DNA from: Terrisporobacter petrolearius
Lineage (GTDB): Bacteria > Bacillota > Clostridia > Peptostreptococcales > Peptostreptococcaceae
Assembly: GCF_032598785.1 (NCBI RefSeq)
Contig: NZ_CP102984.1
DNA length: 64,000 bases
Reading direction: 5' to 3' (one strand)
Shown: one piece after another, positions 25,692 through 35,790 of the stretch
Layout: every line of letters begins with the position of its first letter
How positions within the stretch are numbered: the stretch's first letter is position 1
Notes under the pieces: generated by a model
What the model was told of the DNA's origin: nothing
What the model saw: only the letters and a program-made list of their open reading frames with translations
The model's database searches: none
Program-made: the position numbers and the translations under genes

Positions 25692-27243
25692 TTTTATAAA
25701 TTATTTAGTACAACAAAAAAGTCAAATCATATCTTTATTAATGCAACATATCCAATTAACAGTTGTAGCAATTGTTGCAGCTATAATTATTGGTATACCT
25801 CTTGGAATATTAGTTTCTAAAAATGAAAAACTTAGAAAGTATATTATAGGTATAATCAATATATTTCAAGCAATACCATCTATGGCACTACTTGGATTAT
25901 TAGTTCCGGTACTGGGAATTGGAAGTAAACCTGCCATAATGATGGTTGTATTGTATTCCTTGTTACCTATAGTAAAAAATACTACCACAGGAATTCTTGG
26001 TATAGATAAAAATATAATTGAATCTGCTACAGGAATTGGTCTTACTTCAAAGCAAATTTTATATAAAATACAGTTGCCATTAGCTCTTCCAATAATTATG
26101 GCAGGGATCAGAATTTCAGCAGTAACTGCTGTTGGACTTATGACTTTAGCAGCATTTATAGGAGCAGGGGGGCTTGGTTATTTAGTATTTTCTGGTGTTC
26201 AAACTGTAAATAATACAATGATTTTAGCAGGTGCTATTCCCGCTTGTATCTTAGCTCTTTTAGTAGATTATATATTCTCAAGAGTAGAAAAAGTAGTTAT
26301 GAGCAAATATTCATGTCAAAAATCATCTACTGAAAAAAGAAAAAGTACTCATACTGGCCTAAAAGTATGTACGGCTATACTTGTAGCGGTTATATTAATA
26401 ACATCCATAGTGTCTAGTTTTGGGAAAAAAGATACTATAGTAGTAGGTTCAAAGGACTACACGGAGGGTCTTATACTTGGGAATATGTATGCTGATTTAT
26501 TAGAAGAGTATACTGATTACAATGTTGAGAAAAAATTAAATATGGGTACAACAGTTCTTTGGAATTCCATAGCAAATGGTGATATTGATATGTGTGCTGA
26601 TTATACAGGAACTATTTTAATGAATATTATGAAAGAAGAAGCAACAGGTGATGCTGATGATGTATATAATCGTGTAAAAGATCATCTTGACAAAGAATAT
26701 GATATTAAAGTATTAGATCCTATTGGTTTTAATAATACTTATACTTTAGCAATGGAACCTAAAGTTGCTAAAAAATACAATATAGAAACTTATTCTGATT
26801 TAGTTAAACATTCACAAGAACTTGTATTTTCACCAACATTAGCATTCCAAAATAGAGAAGATGGGTTACCAGGATTACAGAAATATTATAATATGAAATT
26901 TAAAGAAGTTAAAAGTATGGATGGAGGGTTAAGATATCAAGCCTTAAAAAGAGGAGATGCTCAAGTAGTAGATGCATTTTCTACTGATGGTTTATTAAAG
27001 AAATTTAACCTAAAAGTATTAGAAGATGATAAGGACTTTTTCCCGCCTTATTATGCTATACCATTAGTTAGGGATGATTTAATAGCGAAATACCCTGAAA
27101 CAGAGGAAGTTCTAAATAAACTAAGTGGTGTAATAAATGAAGAGGAAATGATTGAATTAAACTATAAGGTTGATGAAGAAGGACAAACTCCAGAAAAAGT
27201 AGCTCATGATTATTTAGTAGAAAAAAATTTAATAAAAGAATAA
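25684..27243 (+). CDS. Osmolyte ABC permease fused to its substrate-binding domain
   Basis: A 519-residue fusion. Residues about 15-215 are a BPD-type permease (HIQLTVVAIVAAIIIGIPLG; EAS-like loop at GIDKNIIESATGIGLTSKQI). After a further helix, residues about 245-515 form an OpuAC-type binding domain (IVVGSKDYTEGLILGNMYAD, ADYTGTI, and aromatic residues near the end). Being fused to the permease, the receptor stays at the membrane face. The TTG start lies behind GGAGGTGAG and overlaps opuCA. No separate binding-protein gene is present or needed. The fusion fits carnitine, choline or betaine importers, but the exact substrate is not visible. Confidence 0.92.
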   Translation: MTNFINYLVQQKSQIISLLMQHIQLTVVAIVAAIIIGIPLGILVSKNEKLRKYIIGIINIFQAIPSMALLGLLVPVLGIGSKPAIMMVVLYSLLPIVKNTTTGILGIDKNIIESATGIGLTSKQILYKIQLPLALPIIMAGIRISAVTAVGLMTLAAFIGAGGLGYLVFSGVQTVNNTMILAGAIPACILALLVDYIFSRVEKVVMSKYSCQKSSTEKRKSTHTGLKVCTAILVAVILITSIVSSFGKKDTIVVGSKDYTEGLILGNMYADLLEEYTDYNVEKKLNMGTTVLWNSIANGDIDMCADYTGTILMNIMKEEATGDADDVYNRVKDHLDKEYDIKVLDPIGFNNTYTLAMEPKVAKKYNIETYSDLVKHSQELVFSPTLAFQNREDGLPGLQKYYNMKFKEVKSMDGGLRYQALKRGDAQVVDAFSTDGLLKKFNLKVLEDDKDFFPPYYAIPLVRDDLIAKYPETEEVLNKLSGVINEEEMIELNYKVDEEGQTPEKVAHDYLVEKNLIKE

Positions 27244-27251
27244 TTATAAAT

Positions 27252-27285
27252 TACCCTTTTAAGTTATATCTTAGAAGGGTTTTTA
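27252..27285 (+). terminator. Intrinsic terminator after the opuC operon
   Basis: ACCCTTTTAAG (27252-27262) pairs with CTTAGAAGGGT (27270-27280), one G-T pair, then Ts. Confidence 0.85.
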
Positions 27286-27435
27286 TAATGAACAAAAAAA
27301 TAAATAATTCTTTGTATAATAAATCAATGAGTACAAAATATATTAATATGAAATTAATAATAAAGTACATAGTATATATGTAATAAAATTAAATATAGCA
27401 AAGGGATTTTAATAAAATATTTAGGAGTCAAAATT

Positions 27436-29571
27436 ATGATTAAAGTATCTAAAAGAGATGGAACAATAGAAAAATTTGACAAAAGAAAAATTTTTAATGC
27501 TGTATATAAATCATCAATTAATAGTAAGTTTGGAACAGATAGAAAATTGGCTAATGATATAGCAAGGATGATAGAAGAAAAAATACAAAATAAAGAAATA
27601 GAAGCAACTGTAGAAAATATACAAGATGAAGTAGAAGACTTACTAATGTCGTCAAACAGAAAAGATATTGCAAAAAAATATATTATTTATAGAGATAGAA
27701 GAACAGAAATTAGAAATTCAAAGTGGAATATGGATGAGTTACAAAAATCCATTTGGAAAAATAAATATCAGTATAAAGATGAAAGTTTTAATGAATGGGT
27801 AGCTAGAATTAGCGGTGGAAATCCTAAAATTGCAAAATTAATAAGAGAAAGAAAATTTTTATTTGCAGGGAGAATTTTAGCCAATAGAGGTCTGTATAGA
27901 GATAATATAAAAGTTACTTATTCAAACTGCTATGTATTACAACCACCAGAAGATAATATAGAAAGCATATTTGATACAGCAAAAAATTTGGCAAGAACTT
28001 TCTCTTATGGTGGAGGTGTGGGAATAGATATTTCAAACCTTAGACCAAATGGGGCAGCAGTTCACAATGCAGCAAAAACCACATCAGGTGCCGTATCATT
28101 TATGGATTTGTACTCAATGACAACAGGTCTTATTGGGCAAAAAGGGAGACGTGGAGCACTTATGATTTCTATGGATATAAGTCATCCTGATATTGAAGAG
28201 TTTATAGATGTGAAAACTGATTTACAAAAAGTTACTAAGGCTAATATATCCGTAAGAATAAGCGATGAATTCATGGAAGCTGTTAAAAACAAAGAAACAT
28301 ATACTTGTAAATTTATAGTGAAATCAACAAAAGAAGAAATAATAAAAGAAGTTAATGCTTATGATTTATTTATGAAATTAGTGAAAAATAATTGGGACTA
28401 TGCAGAACCAGGAATGTTATTTTGGGACAACATAAGTAAATACCACTTATTAAGCGAAGATAAAGAATTTAAACATGATGGTGTGAATCCTTGTGCAGAA
28501 GAGCCTCTTCCTGCGGGAGGAAGTTGTCTACTTGGTTCCATAAACTTATCGGAATTCGTTGTAGAGCCGTTTACAGATAACGCTATATTTGATATGGAAA
28601 AATTTAAAGCCTGTGTAGAAGATTGTATACTAGGATTAAATGAGGTTTTAGAAGAAGGGCTTTCTCTACATCCTCTAAAACAACAACAAAAGAGCGTTTC
28701 TGAATATAGACAAATAGGCCTTGGTGTTATGGGAATAGCTGATATGCTTATAAAATTAAATATTAGATATGGTTCACAAGAATCAATTAATTTATGTAAT
28801 GAAATTTCCAAAAATATGTTAAATAGTGCAGTAAAAAAATCAGCTCTATTATCAAAAGAAAGAGGGCCTTTTGAAAAATACAATGAAGAAGCAGTGTTTA
28901 AATCACCTTTCTTTATAAACAACATAAACGAAGATATTAAAGAACTTGTAAAGAAATATGGACTTAGAAATTCACAAATATTAACAATACCACCAACAGG
29001 ATCCATATCTACAATGCTTGGTATAAGTGGAGGAATAGAGCCTATGTTTAATATTTCATACACAAGAAAAACAGAAACACTTCATTCACAAGATGTTTAT
29101 TACAAAGTATATACTCCAATAGTAAAAGAATATATGAACTTAAAAGATATTACTGAAGAAAGTGAATTACCAGATATATTTGTAACAGCTATGAGTCTTA
29201 AGCCAGAAGAAAGAATAGCTATGCAAGGAGTTTGGCAAAATCATATTGATGCATCCATATCCTCAACTATAAATTTACCTTATGAAGCTACAGTAGAAGA
29301 CGTTTATAATATTTATATGTATGCTTGGGAAAGTAAGCTTAAAGGAATAACAATATACAGAGATGGTTGTGAAAGAAGTGGTGTATTATTAAATGATAAA
29401 AAAGCTGAAAAGGATAAAAAGAAAAAAGAAGAAAAAATAGAAAAGCTTGATGAACATCATACTGAAGAGAATGATGAAAAATTTATTTGCCCAGAGTGCG
29501 GAAATGAATCTATTATCCCAACAGGTGGTTGTACAATATGCCTTCAATGTGGTTATAGTAAATGTAACTAA
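27436..29571 (+). CDS. nrdJ: Adenosylcobalamin-dependent (class II) ribonucleotide reductase
   Basis: A 711-residue enzyme making deoxyribonucleotides with an adenosylcobalamin radical. An N-terminal ATP-cone (1-90, VSKRDGTIEKFDKRKI) gives dATP control. The catalytic Asn-x-Cys-x-Glu is NPCAEEP (351-357). GGGVGIDISNLRP and PPTGSISTMLGISGGIEP are typical of the vitamin B12-dependent branch. A C-terminal zinc ribbon (CPEC at about 685, then CLQCGYSKC) re-reduces the active site in this branch. No NrdB or NrdG partner is nearby, as expected for class II. A clear B12 consumer in a window that also holds a cobalamin-riboswitch locus. Confidence 0.95.
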   Translation: MIKVSKRDGTIEKFDKRKIFNAVYKSSINSKFGTDRKLANDIARMIEEKIQNKEIEATVENIQDEVEDLLMSSNRKDIAKKYIIYRDRRTEIRNSKWNMDELQKSIWKNKYQYKDESFNEWVARISGGNPKIAKLIRERKFLFAGRILANRGLYRDNIKVTYSNCYVLQPPEDNIESIFDTAKNLARTFSYGGGVGIDISNLRPNGAAVHNAAKTTSGAVSFMDLYSMTTGLIGQKGRRGALMISMDISHPDIEEFIDVKTDLQKVTKANISVRISDEFMEAVKNKETYTCKFIVKSTKEEIIKEVNAYDLFMKLVKNNWDYAEPGMLFWDNISKYHLLSEDKEFKHDGVNPCAEEPLPAGGSCLLGSINLSEFVVEPFTDNAIFDMEKFKACVEDCILGLNEVLEEGLSLHPLKQQQKSVSEYRQIGLGVMGIADMLIKLNIRYGSQESINLCNEISKNMLNSAVKKSALLSKERGPFEKYNEEAVFKSPFFINNINEDIKELVKKYGLRNSQILTIPPTGSISTMLGISGGIEPMFNISYTRKTETLHSQDVYYKVYTPIVKEYMNLKDITEESELPDIFVTAMSLKPEERIAMQGVWQNHIDASISSTINLPYEATVEDVYNIYMYAWESKLKGITIYRDGCERSGVLLNDKKAEKDKKKKEEKIEKLDEHHTEENDEKFICPECGNESIIPTGGCTICLQCGYSKCN

Positions 29572-29574
29572 AGA

Positions 29575-29609
29575 AAAAACAGTTGTTACTTGTATAACAA
29601 CTGTTTTTT
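29575..29609. terminator. Bidirectional terminator between nrdJ and hydE
   Basis: AAAAAACAGTTGTTA (about 29574-29588) pairs with TAACAACTGTTTTTT (about 29595-29609). It has A-runs on one side and T-runs on the other, so it suits both convergent genes. Confidence 0.88.
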
Positions 29610-29648
29610 CTTATTTATTCAAAATAAAAAGTTTAAAGTATTTTAAAC

Positions 29649-30707
29649 TTATAAGGGACTAATACAGTTTATATTATCTCCTCTAGATGTGTCTAATACA
29701 AATCCAGCCCTATTTATTCTTTTCTCTATGCAATTTCTACATTCAGCGGCCTCATCGCCTATGCAAATTTTATTATCATATAAAGTATATTTTGAACGAA
29801 CATCTGTAGGTGAAAGATTTGGCATGACCACATTACATCCAGCATTTAAACCTGCTTCACGTCCTTTTGGATTAATAGTTCCAAGGGCTGTAGTTGCAGG
29901 TAAAAGAACAGATGGAAGCAAAAGTCTTGTAAGAGCTAAAACAATAATAGATTTTTCAAGAGAGCCTGTAGGTTTATTTTTAAAAATAGTATCGTGATGA
30001 GGAATAAAAGGTCCGATACCAACCATTTCTGGATTTAAATCTTTTAAAAAAATTAAATCTTCGGCTATATTTTCATTAGTTTGGTATGGTGAATCAACCA
30101 TTAATCCTGCACCAACTTGATATCCAATTTTTTTTAAATTTCTTAGGCAATTAATTCTATTTGATAATTTTAAATTTTTTGGATGCAACTTTTTGTAATG
30201 TTCTTCTGTGGCAGTTTCATGTCGTAACAAATATCTATCAGCTCCAGCTAAAAAATACTTTTTATAAGACTCATATGATTTTTCACCTATAGATAAGGTT
30301 ATAGCACAATCATCATATTTATTTTTTATTAATTTTATAATTTCAACAATTTTGTCATCAGTAAAATAATTATCTTCCCCGCCTTGTAATACAAAAGTTC
30401 TATATCCTAATTTATACCCTAAATCTGCGCATTCTATAATTTGCTTTAAATCTAGTCGATACCTAGAAATATTCTTGTTTGAACATCTGATACCGCAGTA
30501 GTAGCAATCATTTTTACAATAGTTTGTAAATTCGATTAAACCCCTCATATATACCTTATTATCATAAAACTTTTTTCTAGTGGCTAAGGCTTTTTTACAT
30601 AAATAATCAATTTCATCACTCTTAATATTATCAAGTATATAGAGGATCTCACTTTTATTTAGTGAATTTTCATTATATAGTTTGTCAATCAACTTTATTA
30701 TATCCAT
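29649..30707 (-). CDS. hydE: [FeFe]-hydrogenase H-cluster maturase HydE
   Basis: A 352-residue radical SAM enzyme helping build the azadithiolate/diiron part of the H-cluster. The radical SAM motif CxxxCxxC is CKNDCYYC. GGEDNYFTDDKI and YLLRHETATEEHYKKLHP are typical of HydE. A C-terminal Cys pair (ECRNC) is present. It lacks the second-cluster pattern of BioB. Ribosome binding site TAGGAGGAAAAT. hydF and hydG are not adjacent, so maturation genes are scattered or outside the window. Confidence 0.92.
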   Translation of the reverse strand: MDIIKLIDKLYNENSLNKSEILYILDNIKSDEIDYLCKKALATRKKFYDNKVYMRGLIEFTNYCKNDCYYCGIRCSNKNISRYRLDLKQIIECADLGYKLGYRTFVLQGGEDNYFTDDKIVEIIKLIKNKYDDCAITLSIGEKSYESYKKYFLAGADRYLLRHETATEEHYKKLHPKNLKLSNRINCLRNLKKIGYQVGAGLMVDSPYQTNENIAEDLIFLKDLNPEMVGIGPFIPHHDTIFKNKPTGSLEKSIIVLALTRLLLPSVLLPATTALGTINPKGREAGLNAGCNVVMPNLSPTDVRSKYTLYDNKICIGDEAAECRNCIEKRINRAGFVLDTSRGDNINCISPL

Positions 30708-31312
30708 ATTTTCCTCCTAATATTTTCATATGAACTCAACAAATAATGCTGAGTTTCTAATTAAAAAAGAGACAACAAAAGTACGTAACTAACTATTATT
30801 TTAAGCAAAATAAAGTCAATTTTAATCTAATAAGGTCCACTTATAATTTAAGAAAATACAACTTTAAAATAAAAAAACTTTTCTCAAAAGTAATTAAACT
30901 AATGAAAGAAAAGTTAGTATTTTTGTAAATAAAGTTATGTATTGATATAAACTAATTTCCTTACAGATCAGTAAATACTTTTCTGGTAGGTAGTAAATTT
31001 TTATTAAATTATATCTAAAGAAAATCTCTAAATACAATGATTAAAAACAAGTATACAAAAAGTATAATATGAAAATAAATAAAAAGCCATAATTATTTCA
31101 AAAATCATCTATTAAATTTAGATGAAAAAGCAATAATAGCCTTAATTATAAAAAATAATACAATTATAAAGCTTTTTGATAAAAATAAATATTACAAATG
31201 CTACCTAATTTTTTAGTGGTTATTTTTTGAAAATACTTATTTGCAAATAAAAAAAATAAAAATTGAGATAATAATAATTAAAGACATAATTCAAAATGGA
31301 GGGTAATAAATA
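30708..31312. other. 605-base AT-rich intergenic region, nothing recognised
   Basis: It lies between the divergent hydE and lipoprotein genes and must hold both promoters. A weak ACTCA/TGAGT inverted repeat lies near 30734-30755. No open frame with a ribosome binding site and no known RNA motif was seen. Confidence 0.5.
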
Positions 31313-31891
31313 ATGAAAAAAATTGTAACCGTAGCTTTATCTTTACTTCTACTTTGTTCTGCAGTGGCTTGTAGTAACAAGACTAATACTGACACTAAAA
31401 ATGAAACTAATGATGAGGTAGCAGACAAGACATATTTAAATACTTATACAGGATTATATGACAAAAATCTTGGAACATTATCTGACTATAACATGTACAC
31501 AGATGTTAATACAGTAACTAACACTTATAAAGAAAAGGAATACCCTGGTAATGAAAAATATTTAAATGATGTAAAAGCTGCTTACAAAGATAGCAAAGAA
31601 AAAATTCAAGCATTTGTAGATGGATTAAAAAATGATGGGAAAACTGAAGATGCAGAATTAAAGAAAATGAATGAAAGTTTAATTGCTGAGGGTGAAAAGT
31701 CAATAAAAGATATAGATGCAAAAATAGCAAAATTAGATAAAATATCTAAAGATGATTATAATAAAACACAAGATGAATTTATTAAATTAGTTGATGATAC
31801 AGTAAGAGCTGGAGAAAATGTTACTAATGATTTCGTAAAAATGTTAAAAGATATGGATACAAAATTAGGAATAACTAGAAATACTAAATAA
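31313..31891 (+). CDS. Helical lipoprotein of unknown function
   Basis: A 192-residue lipoprotein. Signal peptide and lipobox end at SAVAC, with Cys20 as the lipid anchor. The rest is rich in Lys, Asp and Glu and looks largely helical (residues about 60-190, with KKMNESLIAEGEKSIKDIDA), possibly a small helical bundle. There are no enzyme motifs. Ribosome binding site ATGGAGGGTAATAA. No terminator was seen before the SAM riboswitch promoter downstream. I do not recognise a family. Confidence 0.75.
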   Translation: MKKIVTVALSLLLLCSAVACSNKTNTDTKNETNDEVADKTYLNTYTGLYDKNLGTLSDYNMYTDVNTVTNTYKEKEYPGNEKYLNDVKAAYKDSKEKIQAFVDGLKNDGKTEDAELKKMNESLIAEGEKSIKDIDAKIAKLDKISKDDYNKTQDEFIKLVDDTVRAGENVTNDFVKMLKDMDTKLGITRNTK

Positions 31892-31974
31892 TAAAAAATT
31901 ATTAATGAAAATAAAAAAATGATTGACATTTGAAAAGAAAAAGATTAATATTTATAACATAATAAAAATTAAAA

Positions 31975-32082
31975 AGACTCTTATCAAGAGAGGTGGAGGG
32001 ACTGGCCCTATGAAACCCGGCAACCAGTACGTTTGTACATGGTGCTAAATCCTGCAACTATTTTTAGTTGAAAGATGAGTAT
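31975..32082 (+). ncRNA. SAM-I (S-box) riboswitch
   Basis: Conserved core segments: CTCTTATCAAGAGAGGTGGAG, GGGACTGGCCCTATGAAACC with CGGCAACC, GGTGCTAAATCC and AAAGATGAG closing P1. TTGACA at 31924-31929 probably drives it. A terminator at 32095-32123 completes the switch. It precedes metNIQ, the methionine importer, a textbook target. Confidence 0.97.
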
Positions 32083-32094
32083 AAATTAGTTATT

Positions 32095-32123
32095 TAGCCT
32101 AAGTTTATACTTAGGCTTTTTTT
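32095..32123 (+). terminator. Terminator of the SAM riboswitch
   Basis: GCCTAAG (32097-32103) pairs with CTTAGGC (32110-32116), followed by seven Ts. It should form when SAM is bound. Confidence 0.9.
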
Positions 32124-32170
32124 AATACCATTTTTAAGACAAAATTAAGAGGCTTTTAAGGGGGAATAAT

Positions 32171-33136
32171 ATGATACAAATATGTGAAGTGAATAAATAT
32201 TATGGAAAAACAAAAGTTTTAAATGATATTAATATGCATATAAAAGAAGGCGAGATATTTGGCATAATAGGTCATAGTGGAGCAGGAAAATCCACATTAC
32301 TAAGATGCATAAATAGACTAGAAACTTATGAGGATGGAAGTATAACAGTACAAGACAGAGAAGTAAAAAATTTAGACGAAAGAGAACTTAGATTTTTAAG
32401 AAAAGATTTGGGAATGATATTTCAACACTTTTCATTATTGGAAAGAAAAACAGTATTTGAAAACGTGGCCCTACCACTAGAATGCTTTAAATATTCAAAA
32501 AATGAAATAAATAAAAGAGTAGATGAACTTTTGTCATTGGTAGGAATTCAGGATAAGAAAAATATGAAACCTAGAAACCTAAGTGGAGGTCAAAAGCAAA
32601 GAGTTGCCATAGCAAGAGCTTTAGCACTAAACCCAAAAGTACTATTATGCGACGAAGCCACTTCAGCTCTAGATCCAAACACAACAAAATCCATATTAAG
32701 TTTATTACAAGATATAAACAAAAAACTTAATATAACAATAATTATGGTTACTCACCAAATGGAAGTAATAAAACAAATTTGCTCTAGAGTGGCTATTATG
32801 GAAAATGGAGAAGTGTTAGAAATAGGAGATACAGAAGAATTATTTTTACAAAACTCTAAAAATTTACAAAAACTAGTTGGAGAAGACAATATTGTACTGC
32901 CAAAGGGAACTAATATAAGAATAATATTCCCAAAAGAAATTTCCAACGATTCCATAATAACTTCCATGGCAAGAGATTTGGATATAAATTTCTCCATTAT
33001 ATGTGGAAAGTTAGAAAAATACAGAGAAGATATACTTGGGTCATTAATTATAAATGTGGATAATGATAATAGAGAAAAGATAAAAGATTATCTAAATTGG
33101 AAAAAAGTTAGATGGGAGGAAATCATAAATGAATAA
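32171..33136 (+). CDS. metN: Methionine ABC importer, ATPase MetN
   Basis: A 321-residue ATPase. Walker A is GHSGAGKST, the signature is LSGGQKQRVAIARAL, Walker B is VLLCDEATSALDP, and the H-loop is VTHQME. The C-terminal NIL/ACT-like domain (about 245-320) gives feedback inhibition by methionine in this family. Ribosome binding site AAGGGGGAATAAT. It overlaps metI by eight bases and is controlled by the SAM riboswitch. Confidence 0.95.
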   Translation: MIQICEVNKYYGKTKVLNDINMHIKEGEIFGIIGHSGAGKSTLLRCINRLETYEDGSITVQDREVKNLDERELRFLRKDLGMIFQHFSLLERKTVFENVALPLECFKYSKNEINKRVDELLSLVGIQDKKNMKPRNLSGGQKQRVAIARALALNPKVLLCDEATSALDPNTTKSILSLLQDINKKLNITIIMVTHQMEVIKQICSRVAIMENGEVLEIGDTEELFLQNSKNLQKLVGEDNIVLPKGTNIRIIFPKEISNDSIITSMARDLDINFSIICGKLEKYREDILGSLIINVDNDNREKIKDYLNWKKVRWEEIINE

Positions 33137-33791
33137 AACTAGCTTATATACTTACTTAACTGAAATACTTGGAGATGCTTTGCTTCAAACATTATACATG
33201 ATAATTGTGCCTACTGTAGTAGCTACAATCTTAGGATTTATAATGGCAATAATATTAGTGGTTACAAAGCCAAAAGGACTTAAGCCAAATAAAGTAGTAT
33301 ACAGTATTCTCGGATTTATAGTAAACATGGTTAGAAGTTTTCCATTTATTATTTTACTAATAGCATTAATTCCTTTCACAAGATTTATTGTGGGAACGTC
33401 TATTGGAGAAACAGCAGCCATAGTTCCTATTACTATAGGTGCCGCTCCATTTATTGCAAGAGTAATTGAGAATGCATTAAACGAGGTAGATGAAGGATTA
33501 ATAGAAGCTGCAAAATCTTTTGGAGCTACAAGTTTACAAATAATATTCAAAGTTATGATAAAAGAGGCAATGCCGTCAATAGTATCTGGAATTACTTTAT
33601 CAATAATTTCCATATTAGGATGTACAGCCATGGCAGGAACTGTAGGAGCAGGAGGACTTGGAAAAGTTGCAATAGTATATGGGCATCAAAGATTTGACAC
33701 TTCAGTTATGGTATATGTTGTAATTACACTTATTATAATGGTACAGCTAATACAAAGCGCAGGAGACTATGCATATAAAAAACTAAAATAA
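33129..33791 (+). CDS. metI: Methionine ABC importer, permease MetI
   Basis: A 220-residue permease with about five membrane helices and the BPD-type coupling loop EAAKSFGATSLQIIFKVMIKE. Length is normal for MetI. GGGAGGAAATCATAA lies before the ATG, inside the end of metN. Confidence 0.95.
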   Translation: MNKTSLYTYLTEILGDALLQTLYMIIVPTVVATILGFIMAIILVVTKPKGLKPNKVVYSILGFIVNMVRSFPFIILLIALIPFTRFIVGTSIGETAAIVPITIGAAPFIARVIENALNEVDEGLIEAAKSFGATSLQIIFKVMIKEAMPSIVSGITLSIISILGCTAMAGTVGAGGLGKVAIVYGHQRFDTSVMVYVVITLIIMVQLIQSAGDYAYKKLK

Positions 33792-33884
33792 AATGAAATG
33801 AAATGTATCAACATTTTATTTATAAATAAAGCCAATGAGTTATAGATTTATAACATAAAAAATAAATACAAGGGGGATTTCAAA

Positions 33885-34688
33885 ATGAAATTAAAAAAAT
33901 TATTAGGATTAACATTAGTAGGAGTTATATGTGCATCGTCATTTGTAGGATGCTCAAAGTCTAGTAAAGAGGAAGATAAAACTATAAAAGTAGGAGCGTC
34001 ACCAACACCACATGCAGAAATTTTAGAGGTTGTAAAACCACTATTAAAAGAAAAAGGATATGAGCTAGAGGTAGTAGAGTTTGATGATTATGTGCTTCCA
34101 AATACATCTTTATCAGAGGGCGAGCTAGATGCAAATTACTTCCAACACGTTCCTTATTTAGAACAAATGAATAAAGAAAAAGATCTGAAATTAACTTATA
34201 CAGCTAAGGTTCATATAGAGCCAATGGGAATATATTCTAAGAAACACAATAAATTAGATAACATAAAAAATGGGGCAAAAATATCTGTACCAAATGATGC
34301 AACAAATGAAGCAAGAGCATTACAATTATTAGCTGATAACGGTATTATTGAGGTTGCTGATAAAGAGTTAATAACAGCAAAAGATATAACTAAAAATCCT
34401 AAAAATGTGAAAATAGTAGAAGTTGAGGCTGCTCAAGTACCATCAACGCTACAAGATGTGGATTTTGCTGTAATAAATACTAACTTTGCTATAAATGTTA
34501 ACTTAAATCCAACTAAAGATGCTTTAGCAATAGAATCTAATGATTCACCATATGCTAACATATTAGCTTGTAGAGAAGACAATAAAGATAGTGAAAAAGT
34601 AAAAGCATTAACCAAAGCATTAACAAGTGATGAAGTTAAGTCGTTTATAGATGAAAAATATAAAGGGAGTATAGTTCCAACATTTTAA
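33885..34688 (+). CDS. metQ: Methionine-binding lipoprotein MetQ
   Basis: A 267-residue NlpA-family lipoprotein that delivers methionine to MetNI. The lipobox ends SFVGC (Cys23). IKVGASPTPHAEILEVVKP, EGELDANYFQHVPYLEQMN and GAKISVPNDATNEARALQLL are family signatures. It follows metI after 93 bases with no terminator. Ribosome binding site AGGGGGATTTCA. Confidence 0.95.
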   Translation: MKLKKLLGLTLVGVICASSFVGCSKSSKEEDKTIKVGASPTPHAEILEVVKPLLKEKGYELEVVEFDDYVLPNTSLSEGELDANYFQHVPYLEQMNKEKDLKLTYTAKVHIEPMGIYSKKHNKLDNIKNGAKISVPNDATNEARALQLLADNGIIEVADKELITAKDITKNPKNVKIVEVEAAQVPSTLQDVDFAVINTNFAINVNLNPTKDALAIESNDSPYANILACREDNKDSEKVKALTKALTSDEVKSFIDEKYKGSIVPTF

Positions 34689-34710
34689 TTTATAATATAT
34701 GAATCTCAAC

Positions 34711-34742
34711 AAAAAGGAAGGATTAATATCCTTCTTTTTTAG
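34711..34742. terminator. Bidirectional terminator between metQ and the Ppx/GppA gene
   Basis: AAAAAGGAAGGAT (34711-34723) pairs with ATCCTTCTTTTTT (34728-34740), four-base loop, one mismatch. Confidence 0.85.
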
Positions 34743-34743
34743 T

Positions 34744-35664
34744 TTAAAATAAATAATTATTTTTTACATAGTCATTAATAATACCTTCTCTGATTGTAAA
34801 CTTGCTAATAATTATTTTGGATGATTGTAAATATGATGTAAGGCTACTTAAAATAATTAAGGCACCTAAAAGAATATCTCCTCTACTTTTGGATATGCCT
34901 GTAGTACTGACGATTTCTTCTAAAGACATAGGGCTGATTTTTTCCAAAAGAATTTCTATATCATTATAATTTAACTCGTAACCATGAATATTTGACATAA
35001 CGTTATACTCTTTTTGATGAATTCTACCGATGGTTTTTATTGACCCACCAATTATAACTGTAGGCAAATTTTTACACTCATTAATCCATAAAATATTTCT
35101 TAGTTTATTAAAAATGTACTCTTTAATATGGCTTATTTCTTCATTTGAAATACCATCTTTAATATGAAAGTTATTTGTAATTATTAAAGCTCCCATAGGT
35201 ATACTAATACTTTTTATAAGAATTTTATCTTTTACTAATCCTATCTCTACGCTACCTCCTCCTATATCCAAGTGAACATAATTATTTAAATCTTGTGGAA
35301 TAGAAGAAACATAACCATAGTAACATTCTTCGCTTGGAGATAATATTCTTATGCGTACGTCTAAAGAATTAGAAATATTGTTTATAATCTCTATAGAGTT
35401 TTTAATTTGTCTAAGGGATTCTGTAGCCACAGCAATTATTTCATCACAATTAAAGTCGTCACAGAATTTTTTAAAAGTAAATATAATTCCAAAGAAGTTC
35501 TTCATACCTTCAGAGGATAATTCATTATTTTCTCTTCCTACGAAATCAGATAATCTAGTTTGGAACTTCTTATGAAAGATTTCATTATGTATATTATTAT
35601 TTATCTCTACAATTATTAATTTTATTGAATTAGAACCAATATCAATTATTCCTAAAGTTTTCAA
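34744..35664 (-). CDS. Ppx/GppA-family phosphatase
   Basis: A 306-residue ASKHA-fold enzyme acting on polyphosphate or pppGpp. Phosphate-binding motif IDIGSNSIKLII lies at the N-terminus. The catalytic-Glu segment is VATESLRQIKN. A second phosphate loop is LDIGGGSVEIGL. It has only the two core domains, like the short exopolyphosphatases, so the choice between Ppx and GppA is open. It starts with TTG behind a run of seven Gs. Confidence 0.9.
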   Translation of the reverse strand: MKTLGIIDIGSNSIKLIIVEINNNIHNEIFHKKFQTRLSDFVGRENNELSSEGMKNFFGIIFTFKKFCDDFNCDEIIAVATESLRQIKNSIEIINNISNSLDVRIRILSPSEECYYGYVSSIPQDLNNYVHLDIGGGSVEIGLVKDKILIKSISIPMGALIITNNFHIKDGISNEEISHIKEYIFNKLRNILWINECKNLPTVIIGGSIKTIGRIHQKEYNVMSNIHGYELNYNDIEILLEKISPMSLEEIVSTTGISKSRGDILLGALIILSSLTSYLQSSKIIISKFTIREGIINDYVKNNYLF

Positions 35665-35790
35665 TTTAATCCCCCCTATATATGTCTATAAATAAATTAT
35701 AGTTTAATACAATTACTTCATCAATAATTGAAAAAAATAGAGTTATACTAATATTAATAAAGAGAAAATTCTAAGTAAGGAGGATACAAT

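Noticed and set aside
28398..29063. 221-codon minus-strand open frame inside nrdJ
   Set aside because: nrdJ is a clear conserved enzyme on the plus strand. The frame is a by-product of its codon use and has no start signal.
29447..29662. Plus-strand frame over the nrdJ end and terminator
   Set aside because: It overlaps the nrdJ zinc ribbon in another frame and runs through the terminator hairpin.
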